Source: Calditrichaceae bacterium (lineage in GTDB: Bacteria; Calditrichota; Calditrichia; Calditrichales; Calditrichaceae). Taken from it: a DNA stretch of 5,200 nt. The stretch covers positions 1 to 5,200 of the forward strand of contig JAUXGF010000245.1 of NCBI GenBank assembly GCA_030622395.1, read 5' to 3'. Position numbers and translations under genes: made by a program. The notes beneath the pieces are model-generated. The model was not told where the DNA came from, searched no databases, and saw nothing but the letters and a program-made list of their open reading frames with translations. This document shows, piece by piece, positions 1 to 5,200 of this stretch (positions within the stretch are counted from its first letter, which is position 1; each line of letters begins with the position of its first letter).

Positions 1-1199
1 CTTGCAGCCAGCGCGTTATCCACAAGATTGATAAGCGCTCGTTTCATATATTCATAATCAAAGGCAAATTCGACAGGGCCGGCGGGAAGTTCCGTTTTTA
101 TGTCTGCATGTCGGTATAATTTTTGGATAGATTCAAGCAGTTGGCAAATATCCTGTTTAGCGGGCTGAACCTGGGGCATCCGGGCAAAATCGGAAAATTC
201 GGCTACCAGTTTTTTTAAACTTCCCACTTCCTGTTCGATTATATCGCAGCATTCGTTTAACGTATTTTTATAATCCTTATCATTGCCTGTATATTTATCC
301 CGCATTTGCTGCGCCATAAGCTGGATCGGAGTGAGTGGGTTTTTGATTTCATGAGCCAATCGGCGCGCTAATTGCCGCCAGGCAGCCATTTTTTCCAGGT
401 CTATAATTTTTCTCTGGCTTTCCATAAGTTCTTTTACCATTTGATTAAACGCTGAAGCAAGTAAACCAAATTCATCATGTCCGGTAACAGAGATGCGGTA
501 ATTCAGGTTGCCTTTACCGATTTCCTTAGTCGCCGCAGTAAGCGCTTCGATAGGGCGGGTGATTTTTTTGGAAATCAAATATGAAACAATTAAAGCTATC
601 AGCACGCCGCCGGCATATATAATTAAAAATGTATAAAGAAAGCTGCGGCGGATATTTGCGCGCACAAGCCCCAGTGTTTTGTAAATCTGGCTGACTTCCT
701 GAATTTGCGAAGCCGCCCTGCGAAATGATTCAGGGAGAGGATATTCAATCTGTAAAAGCTGATCTTTGTTGATGTAAGCTAAGGCGTAAAGTTTGCTGTG
801 ATCCGCAGCCGGCCAAACGATTTGAGGTATTTTTTTATCAATAAATTTTTTAATTGTAGATATTGGAATTATAATTTTATTTATATCGGTTTCTGTTAAT
901 TTAATTATTTGATACTCTGCTTCAGGTAAGTCCCGTGTAATTTTAGCGGCTGTTTTATCACTCGATACAGGCTTATCTTTTACGAGGTGATTTAAGAATG
1001 ATTGCAAGCGCATTTTATGCATTTGATAGAAATCGGCGGAAATCTCAAGGGCGCCGTCAAGGGCGGATTCAACCCGCTCGTTAACTCCGATACTGTAACT
1101 TTTATCTAATAACTGCATTATAAAAAGCGAAAGGGGAAGCGCCGGTAAAAGCAATAGCAGAGAAACGAATATAAATATTTTACTGCGCAGTGTTTTCAT
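1..1199 (-). CDS. NtrY-like sensor histidine kinase, 3' end cut by window edge
   Basis: Membrane-bound two-component sensor kinase. The frame is open from ATG at 1199 to position 1, giving 399 residues. Visible in order: a transmembrane helix (about 7-29); an extracytoplasmic segment of about 155 residues that I do not recognise; a second transmembrane helix (about 186-210); a HAMP linker (about 207-260, with RPIEAL and DEFGLLASAFNQM); and a HisKA dimerisation domain whose phosphoacceptor is His283 in LAHEIKNPLTPIQ. The HATPase domain then begins, with its N-box at 390-396 (INLVDNA). The residues around the histidine (MAAWRQLARRLAHEIKNPLT) are typical of the NtrY subfamily, which is known to pair with NtrX-type sigma54 response regulators. 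Family NtrY proteins usually carry a PAS domain between HAMP and HisKA; here the two are directly joined, so this is a compact form. The start overlaps the upstream DUF4390 gene by 20 nt, implying translational coupling. The ATPase G-boxes and stop codon lie outside the window. The kinase call is firm; the NtrY subfamily is likely; the stimulus is unknown. Confidence 0.94.
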   Translation of the reverse strand, partial: MKTLRSKIFIFVSLLLLLPALPLSLFIMQLLDKSYSIGVNERVESALDGALEISADFYQMHKMRLQSFLNHLVKDKPVSSDKTAAKITRDLPEAEYQIIKLTETDINKIIIPISTIKKFIDKKIPQIVWPAADHSKLYALAYINKDQLLQIEYPLPESFRRAASQIQEVSQIYKTLGLVRANIRRSFLYTFLIIYAGGVLIALIVSYLISKKITRPIEALTAATKEIGKGNLNYRISVTGHDEFGLLASAFNQMVKELMESQRKIIDLEKMAAWRQLARRLAHEIKNPLTPIQLMAQQMRDKYTGNDKDYKNTLNECCDIIEQEVGSLKKLVAEFSDFARMPQVQPAKQDICQLLESIQKLYRHADIKTELPAGPVEFAFDYEYMKRALINLVDNALAA

Positions 1200-1869
1200 T
1201 TTTTCTCAAAGATTGTATTGTAAATGATTTTGATTTAAAAATATGGACATTAGAATTAACCTCTTTACTGATAAAAAGTGAAATCAACTTTGAAAGGTTA
1301 ATCGAAAATCCTGATTCTTCTTTCAGGGATGGCTGCCCCTTTTTGGTTTCGTTTTCGCTGGTTAACCAATAGTTCAATTTCTTCTTTTGCGCAATAGATA
1401 TCTTTTCCGGTGATAAAGTTAAAATGATCTGTAATTTTTTATCAGGTGAAAGCCCTTTTAGCTTTCCTATATTAAAGCTGAGAGAATCATTTAAAAAAAT
1501 CTTAAAATGTTCGATATTTTTAAAATCTCTTTCTTTATTAGAAATCCGCAGACGATATTTCTTTTCCCAAATATCATAACGCAGCGCTACGGTTTCATCA
1601 ATTGTACGTAACTTATTCCCGTTAATCCGCCGTAATTCTATGTGAAAATTAAGCGAGCTGCTCATGCCGCTGGCTAAAGACTGCTGCATGTCGCTGTCAA
1701 TTAAATCGGAAAATTGACAAACAACAAACAAATTATCATGTTCAATGCGCATGTTTAATGATTTTATAACGCCGTCCCGGGCAAACAAAAGGGAAGCGGA
1801 AAGAGTAAAAAATAAAAGGTACAATAAATGGAATATTCTATTATTGTGTTTATATACAACAGGCGTCAT
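1180..1869 (-). CDS. DUF4390 domain-containing exported protein, upstream partner of the NtrY-like kinase
   Basis: About 229 residues if it starts at ATG 1869. A TTG three codons upstream (1878) extends the same frame, but GAGA lies about 10 nt before the ATG and almost abuts the TTG, so I prefer the ATG. The N-terminus is a signal peptide or anchor: Lys7 and Arg11, a hydrophobic run 12-30 (IFHLLYLLFFTLSASLLFA), then RDG, so cleavage after Ala30 is plausible. The body (about 34-165) is beta-rich and resembles DUF4390: an N-terminal strand with FSDLIDSDMQQSLASGM, the strand FHIELRR, and RYDIWEKKYRLRISN, followed by a short helix. A lysine-rich tail follows (about 165-229) with FSINLSKLISLFISK. 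DUF4390 proteins have no established biochemical function but are commonly encoded immediately before ntrY, as here. I infer that it acts outside the cytoplasmic membrane and may modulate the kinase sensor region. The family call rests on pattern recognition, not a profile search. Confidence 0.8.
   Translation of the reverse strand: MTPVVYKHNNRIFHLLYLLFFTLSASLLFARDGVIKSLNMRIEHDNLFVVCQFSDLIDSDMQQSLASGMSSSLNFHIELRRINGNKLRTIDETVALRYDIWEKKYRLRISNKERDFKNIEHFKIFLNDSLSFNIGKLKGLSPDKKLQIILTLSPEKISIAQKKKLNYWLTSENETKKGQPSLKEESGFSINLSKLISLFISKEVNSNVHIFKSKSFTIQSLRKNENTAQ
1200..1207 (-). promoter_or_regulatory. Weak ribosome binding site of the kinase gene, inside the DUF4390 gene
   Basis: On the minus strand GAG (1207-1205) is followed by five A residues and then ATG at 1199. 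This short purine-rich stretch lies within the last codons of the DUF4390 gene. Together with the 20-nt gene overlap it supports 1199 as the kinase start and suggests re-initiation by ribosomes finishing the upstream gene. The Shine-Dalgarno match is only partial. Confidence 0.5.
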
Positions 1870-1945
1870 AAATTGCAATTCTCATAAAATTATTAAATTA
1901 GCCGCTTTTTGAATCTGTAAATCTAATCAAATATATTTGGAATTA

Positions 1946-1972
1946 ATTATATAACAGAAAAATTTGTTTCAA
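1946..1972 (-). promoter_or_regulatory. Weak candidate promoter for the DUF4390-kinase pair
   Basis: On the minus strand TTGAAA (1972-1967) is followed after 15 nt by TATAAT (1951-1946), giving a leader of about 70 nt to ATG 1869. The spacer is shorter than the 17-nt optimum. An alternative lies just downstream: TATATTTG (1935-1928) fits the Bacteroidota -7 consensus TAnnTTTG, but no TTG stands at the expected -33 distance. The surrounding DNA is very AT-rich, so chance matches are likely. The position is sensible because the pair needs a promoter if the upstream repeat stops transcription. Confidence 0.3.
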
Positions 1973-1975
1973 TAA

Positions 1976-2094
1976 TTCCCCCTTAAAAAAGGGGGCTGGG
2001 GGGTTGTGTTTTTTAAAGGGATTTTATTTTAAATAAATTTTTTGGGTATCTCAAATTTTTACAACCCCCTTAATCCCCCTTTTTTAAGGGGGAA
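1976..2094. repeat. Nested inverted-repeat element, two copies of a C5/G5 palindromic unit
   Basis: Two copies of a unit of about 32-34 nt face each other across an AT-rich spacer of 53 nt. Copy 1 (1976-2007) reads forward and copy 2 (2061-2094) is its reverse complement. Each has the core CCCCCTTAAAAAAGGGGG (1978-1995; inverted at 2075-2092), itself a 7-bp hairpin with a 4-nt loop, and ends in GGGGGTTGT. The copies differ only in the middle (CTG against ATTAA). The RNA could form two small hairpins or one long stem of about 30 bp. The element fills most of the gap between the Omp85 stop codon (2130) and the DUF4390 start. No U-run follows either small hairpin on the minus strand, so it is not a textbook terminator, although it may reduce read-through. 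No ORF is inside; it may be a MITE-like or REP-like dispersed repeat. Confidence 0.85.
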
Positions 2095-2129
2095 GCTTAT
2101 TTTGCAAAAGTAATTTTATTAATCTGCAT

Positions 2130-3473
2130 TTAAAAAGTGTGACCGAGCGAAAATTGCAGTCTCTTTTCGCCTCCGTCAATCGGATAAGCAAAATCCATTC
2201 TAAACAGGCTGATGAACGGCAGGCGGAAGCGCAGACCAAAACCGTAACTGCTTTTAAATGATTTAATTTCCGGTTTATCATCCGCAAGCAGATTAGCGCC
2301 ACTGTCAAAAAATAAGACTCCGGTTAGAAGATGCTTGGGGTAATTTTTTTGGGAAATCGGAAAGCGAAGTTCTAATCCGGCTTGATATATTTGATCGCCG
2401 CCTCCTTCCGGGCTCAGGCTGCGGTCTGCGTAACCGCGCAGGGAATTTGGTCCGCCTAAATAGAATTTTTCATAAAACGGAGCGTTATTGGAAATTATCC
2501 CGAATTTTAATCTTGCCGCGGCAACGGTTTTATTAAAAAGGCGCTGATATTTACGAGCGTCAAAAATAAAGCGGGTAAAGTTTACCTGGCTTCCTATTTG
2601 TTTATCAGCTTGAAAAAACTTCATCCCTAACCACCAGCCGCGCGAAGGATAAGCCGCATTATCACGCTCATCCCAATTAAAGGAAACAGAAAAGGCTGAT
2701 GCGGCCCACTTTTGTTTTACATATTTATCTATTTGCTCGGGGAAATCATAAAACTTTTCTTTAGAACCGGCGACCGTGGCGAATGAATCAGGGACAGTGG
2801 CATATACTTCCCAGCCAATCAGGAAGCGCTTGAAGAATCCTTCGCGGCTGCGCATCCCTAAAAAATATCCGCTCCGAGGTACATTGTGAAGTAATTTACT
2901 ATCGTCGATATAATGTACAAATTGGAGGCTGCTAAGAAATATGCGGAAATATAAATCGAAATCACTTTTAAAAATATTTGGATTAATATAATTAAAATTG
3001 ATACTGGTAATCCGGTCTCCGAAGGTTATATCCAAGTCGGTGAAATTTCCGAAACCAAAAATATTGTCCATGTTTAAACTGATTGGAGTAAGATACCAAC
3101 CGTCCATTTCACTGAAACCGCCTTTGAATCTAAAAGTAGGCCAATATCTTTCCATCACCTTAATTATCAAATGAAGCTTGCCCGCCTCAGAGCCGATTCG
3201 CGGCGTAAAAGCGACTTCTTTGAATATATCCGTATCTTGCAGTCTTTCAATACCTAAGCGGATTTCGTCTTCACTTAAAGTATCTCCGATTCCAAAAGAC
3301 AGATTTTCAAAGATAACGTCTGTGTTAGTTTTTGAGTTGCCTTCAATAGAAATGTTTTCGATAATGAAGTATATCGGTTTATCGTTTGATTGTGGAAAAC
3401 CGCTTTTTAGAAAGATTAAATGGGAGAAAAGAAGAAAAAGGGTTAAAATCCGTTTGCTGCTCTGTTTATTCAT
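2130..3473 (-). CDS. Omp85/BamA-family outer-membrane protein with a single POTRA domain
   Basis: An outer-membrane beta-barrel of 447 residues from ATG 3473, or 456 from the in-frame ATG 3500. I prefer 3473: it gives a standard signal peptide (MNKQSSKR, then a hydrophobic run), and the best promoter would leave almost no leader before 3500. Neither start has a clear Shine-Dalgarno sequence. Using the 456-residue numbering: one POTRA domain (about 43-116, ISIEGNSKTNTDVI through LIIKVMERY), then a barrel (about 120-456) with the family signatures WDERDNAAYPSRGWW (276-290), the loop-6 motif LGGPNSLRGY (348-357), LFFDSGA (396-402) and a C-terminal strand ending in Phe456 (the beta-signal). BamA normally has five POTRA domains and about 800 residues, so this is not the housekeeping BamA; it is closer in build to short Omp85 or TamA/FhaC-like proteins. 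Family members insert or translocate proteins at the outer membrane; the substrate here is unknown. It stands alone between two repeat-bearing gaps. Confidence 0.93.
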   Translation of the reverse strand: MNKQSSKRILTLFLLFSHLIFLKSGFPQSNDKPIYFIIENISIEGNSKTNTDVIFENLSFGIGDTLSEDEIRLGIERLQDTDIFKEVAFTPRIGSEAGKLHLIIKVMERYWPTFRFKGGFSEMDGWYLTPISLNMDNIFGFGNFTDLDITFGDRITSINFNYINPNIFKSDFDLYFRIFLSSLQFVHYIDDSKLLHNVPRSGYFLGMRSREGFFKRFLIGWEVYATVPDSFATVAGSKEKFYDFPEQIDKYVKQKWAASAFSVSFNWDERDNAAYPSRGWWLGMKFFQADKQIGSQVNFTRFIFDARKYQRLFNKTVAAARLKFGIISNNAPFYEKFYLGGPNSLRGYADRSLSPEGGGDQIYQAGLELRFPISQKNYPKHLLTGVLFFDSGANLLADDKPEIKSFKSSYGFGLRFRLPFISLFRMDFAYPIDGGEKRLQFSLGHTF

Positions 3474-3515
3474 AATTTTTAAAAAATTAAAGGTTATCAT
3501 AATAACAACTTAAAT

Positions 3516-3544
3516 AATATAGATTTTGAATTCATTTTTTACAA
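3516..3544 (-). promoter_or_regulatory. Candidate sigma70-like promoter of the Omp85 gene
   Basis: On the minus strand TTGTAA (3544-3539) is separated by exactly 17 nt from TATATT (3521-3516). Transcription would begin near 3509, leaving about 36 nt before ATG 3473 but only about 9 nt before the alternative ATG at 3500. A separate promoter is expected because a strong terminator lies between this gene and the lipoprotein gene upstream. The region is AT-rich, so a chance match is possible. Confidence 0.42.
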
Positions 3545-3570
3545 GTACATTGTGAAAATTTTGATTCTTA

Positions 3571-3712
3571 GTTAGTAAAACTAATATCCCGACTTTCTTG
3601 CCACTAAGACACAAAGACTCGAAGTATATTTAATTAATTATTTTTTTCTTCTTTGTGTCTTAGCGCCTTGGTGGCTATTCCCGATGCATCGGGACAAATA
3701 TCTTTGGCTAAC
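3571..3712. repeat. Imperfect inverted-repeat element between the Omp85 and lipoprotein genes
   Basis: The strongest part is an inverted pair: GCCACTAAGACACAAAGA at 3600-3617, and on the other strand of 3650-3675 the same sequence with eight extra bases (CAAGGCGC) after GCCAC. The AT-rich spacer is 32 nt. Beyond these arms, shorter blocks recur in the same order, inverted: TCCCGA (3587-3592 and 3694-3689) and GTTAG (3571-3575 and 3712-3708). This suggests one larger, decayed palindrome of about 140 bp. No ORF is inside. The motif resembles CCACCAAGGC-CTAAGACACAAAG repeats that I recall as dispersed in environmental bacterial genomes, but that recollection cannot be tested here. Its sequence is unrelated to the element at 1976-2094. 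Confidence 0.75.
3679..3694. repeat. 16-bp perfect palindrome
   Basis: TCCCGATGCATCGGGA is fully self-complementary. It lies just outside the right arm of the larger inverted repeat, whose left arm has only a half-site, TCCCGA (3587-3592). It could be a hairpin, a binding site for a dimeric protein or a short dispersed palindrome. Its association with the larger element favours the last, but this is inference. Confidence 0.7.
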
Positions 3713-3744
3713 TTTAAATTGAACTATTAACTTATTAATATATG

Positions 3745-3777
3745 AAAAAAAAGGCGGGCACATTTTATGCGCCCGCC
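3745..3777 (-). terminator. Strong intrinsic terminator of the lipoprotein gene
   Basis: Read on the minus strand, the hairpin at 3777-3753 has the left arm GGCGGGCGCAT, loop AAA and right arm ATGTGCCCGCC: 11 pairs, one of them G-U. Eight consecutive T follow directly (3752-3745). It starts 9 nt after the TAG at 3787-3789. GC-rich stem, short loop and U-tract are all present, so this is a confident Rho-independent terminator that separates the lipoprotein gene from the Omp85 gene downstream. Confidence 0.94.
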
Positions 3778-3786
3778 GTATTTGTA

Positions 3787-5200
3787 CTATCGGAAAAGAT
3801 TAATACTTTTTGACTTTCCGTCTTTTGAGACGGAAGCCTGTCCGTATTCATCAAAGGTGATTTTGTATGTATTGCCTTGATAAGTTATTGTTCCATTTCC
3901 GGTTTGATCCGAGGAGAAATAATAATCAACTATAATTATAGGAGAGTCGCCGTTCTCAAAAGAGTCATAAGAGGTGTAAACTTCATAGTGAATATGACCG
4001 CTGCCGTCAAAATAATATTCCGCGCTAATTTCAATATAATATCCATTCCACGTAGTCCAGTTACCGGTTAATGTCGACATACTCTCTTCTTCTATGATGA
4101 CAAATGATCCGTGGGCGCCGTTGGCTTTTGTCAACGATAATGTAGTTGTTTTAACTCCCTCAATCTCTTGAATTTGTATACTGGCGCTGGCTGAGTCTAT
4201 ACTTCCCGAACTAAAATAAATTATTTTCGAAAAGTCGCCGTTAAAAATTGAATCCGGATAAGTAAGAGATATAATCACGGAATTAGTAATTTTATCTAAA
4301 TATCTGCCTGTAGGAAAAACAATTGTTTCCGAGTATGAACCTTCCAGATCATCAGGATACTCAACGCAGTCAAATGTACCGCTGATTGTCGTTCCGTTAC
4401 GCAGCGTCTTTGAAAATGTGCCGGTTCGGTCGGCATAAAAAGTAACGCTTCGTGAAGATGATTTCTTATCGCTGTAATCAAATTTATCGCTCAACGTTCC
4501 CGATTTATCCGGATTTAATTCAACAGATTGTTTTCTGTGTGATAAAAAATAGTTTGAGCGGTAATTAGCGTCGGAAGTTGCTACCACGCCGGTTATTTCT
4601 GTGCCGTCATAATCGGTAACTTCTAATTGAGATTCAATTTTTTGAATGAAAAATGTATCCTTGAAATTTTGTAATTGATAAAAACTTACAAGTAAGTCAT
4701 CTGCTTCGTTATCAAGGTCAGAACCAACATTAACAATTACTTCAGAGGAATCATACCTTATATTACGCCATTTTGGGAATTGGAAAACAACTTCATAATA
4801 TCGCGCTATTCCGGTTTCTGAATCGTAGTAAAGCGCTTTTCGAATACCCTTACCGCCGATAAAAATCTCTTCAAAAAAGACAAGAGAATCACCGGTAGTC
4901 TTATTTAACGACATCTGAGCAGGCAGTTGGGTTTTGACTTCGCTTGTCAGATGGAGCGCTTGCTTTTTTAATAGCGAGACGCTGGACATATCTGAAATAC
5001 CCTTATCTTCCAGGTAATCTGAATTCTGCGTCAATTCTTCGACCTCGCCGCTTGAGCTGACTATGCTGTTGACCTCCCAGCCGACCGCAGCTTGTTCTTC
5101 AACCACAGCGTCGAGTTCTAATTCATCCGATGAGTTTGGTGATTTTTCACAACTAAAAAGAAACAATCCCGTTAGTGTGATGAGTGATAAAAAGACTAAC
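3787..5200 (-). CDS. Putative acidic, beta-rich lipoprotein of unknown function, 5' end cut by window edge
   Basis: The frame is open from the window edge to TAG at 3789-3787, with 470 residues visible. The first 17 (LVFLSLITLTGLFLFSC) are the hydrophobic part of a type II signal peptide ending in the lipobox LFSC, so Cys17 is the likely lipidation site. The only in-frame start-like codon, TTG at 5166, lies inside this hydrophobic core; the true start must be a few codons beyond 5200. After Cys17 comes an acidic, probably flexible stretch (to about 75), then predicted beta-rich sequence. From about residue 230 to the end a turn motif, roughly [ST]-G-[TNS], often preceded by Asp, recurs at about 233, 259, 273, 331, 378 and 433 (for example DKSGTLSD, DRTGTFSK, DQTGNGTITY). 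This suggests stacked beta-hairpins or a lipocalin-like fold. The residue after Cys17 is Glu, not Asp, which is compatible with outer-membrane sorting under the E. coli rule. I recognise no catalytic motif or named family. An intrinsic terminator follows. Confidence 0.88.
   Translation of the reverse strand, partial: LVFLSLITLTGLFLFSCEKSPNSSDELELDAVVEEQAAVGWEVNSIVSSSGEVEELTQNSDYLEDKGISDMSSVSLLKKQALHLTSEVKTQLPAQMSLNKTTGDSLVFFEEIFIGGKGIRKALYYDSETGIARYYEVVFQFPKWRNIRYDSSEVIVNVGSDLDNEADDLLVSFYQLQNFKDTFFIQKIESQLEVTDYDGTEITGVVATSDANYRSNYFLSHRKQSVELNPDKSGTLSDKFDYSDKKSSSRSVTFYADRTGTFSKTLRNGTTISGTFDCVEYPDDLEGSYSETIVFPTGRYLDKITNSVIISLTYPDSIFNGDFSKIIYFSSGSIDSASASIQIQEIEGVKTTTLSLTKANGAHGSFVIIEEESMSTLTGNWTTWNGYYIEISAEYYFDGSGHIHYEVYTSYDSFENGDSPIIIVDYYFSSDQTGNGTITYQGNTYKITFDEYGQASVSKDGKSKSINLFR

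Noticed and set aside
1190..1372. Plus-strand ORF of 60 codons
   Set aside because: It lies antisense to the DUF4390 gene, has no ribosome binding site or recognisable protein pattern, and is explained by the opposite-strand coding frame.
1928..1939. 12-bp palindrome CAAATATATTTG as a regulator operator
   Set aside because: It is a perfect palindrome, but in very AT-rich DNA such matches arise easily, and nothing nearby identifies a regulator.
1976..2094. Insertion sequence with terminal inverted repeats
   Set aside because: There is no transposase ORF in the 119 bp and no clear target-site duplication at the ends. At most it is a non-autonomous element.
2084..2308. Minus-strand ORF of 74 codons overlapping the end of the Omp85 gene
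   Set aside because: It overlaps the final barrel strands of the Omp85 gene in another frame and runs into the repeat element; the Omp85 frame has the conserved motifs.
3178..3513. Plus-strand ORF of 111 codons
   Set aside because: It is antisense to the POTRA and signal-peptide part of the Omp85 gene, whose motifs are clear. Its own translation is low-complexity and shows no family features.
1976..3712. CRISPR array
   Set aside because: The repeats occur as inverted pairs, not as three or more direct repeats with regular spacers, and no cas gene is present.
3501..3744. Small RNA gene or riboswitch between the lipoprotein and Omp85 genes
   Set aside because: The foldable sequence is explained by the inverted repeat. 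I saw no known riboswitch core, and the only terminator belongs to the lipoprotein gene.
3877..4071. Plus-strand ORF of 64 codons
   Set aside because: It is antisense to the lipoprotein gene with no supporting signals.
4296..4481. Minus-strand ORF of 61 codons
   Set aside because: It is an alternative frame inside the lipoprotein gene with no ribosome binding site or recognisable domain.

Overview
The window is AT-rich bacterial DNA with four protein genes, all on the minus strand, so transcription runs from the right edge to the left. The proteins indicate a Gram-negative (diderm) cell: an Omp85/BamA-type outer-membrane beta-barrel, a lipoprotein, an exported DUF4390 protein and an NtrY-type sensor kinase. 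Weak Shine-Dalgarno signals, AT-rich leaders, a compact single-POTRA Omp85 protein and palindromic repeats between genes would suit a lineage of or near the Fibrobacterota-Chlorobiota-Bacteroidota (FCB) group, such as Calditrichota, Ignavibacteria or Marinimicrobia. This placement is an inference with low confidence. The sequence contains no taxonomic marker gene.

Layout from right to left (direction of transcription): (1) 5200-3787, a beta-rich acidic lipoprotein of unknown function. Its 5' end is cut by the window edge, which falls inside the signal peptide. It ends at a strong intrinsic terminator (3777-3745). (2) 3744-3474, an intergenic region holding an imperfect inverted-repeat element (3571-3712), a 16-bp perfect palindrome and a plausible sigma70-like promoter. 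(3) 3473-2130, an Omp85-family protein with signal peptide, one POTRA domain and a C-terminal barrel. (4) 2129-1870, an intergenic region with a second, unrelated nested inverted repeat (1976-2094) built from a C5/G5 palindrome, followed by a weak candidate promoter. (5) 1869-1180, a DUF4390 protein. (6) 1199-1, an NtrY-like histidine kinase that overlaps the DUF4390 gene by 20 nt and is cut at its 3' end by the window edge inside the ATPase domain.

The DUF4390 and kinase genes form a translationally coupled pair, matching the known habit of DUF4390 genes to sit directly upstream of ntrY. The response regulator (NtrX-like) is expected just beyond position 1. The Omp85 and lipoprotein genes appear to be separate transcription units: a terminator separates the lipoprotein gene from the Omp85 gene, and a repeat-filled gap separates the Omp85 gene from the DUF4390-kinase pair. 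I see no clear evidence of a new multi-gene system. The most interesting material is the pair of palindromic intergenic elements, the PAS-less NtrY kinase with its exported DUF4390 partner, and the unrecognised lipoprotein. No tRNA, rRNA, CRISPR array, insertion sequence or integrase was seen.
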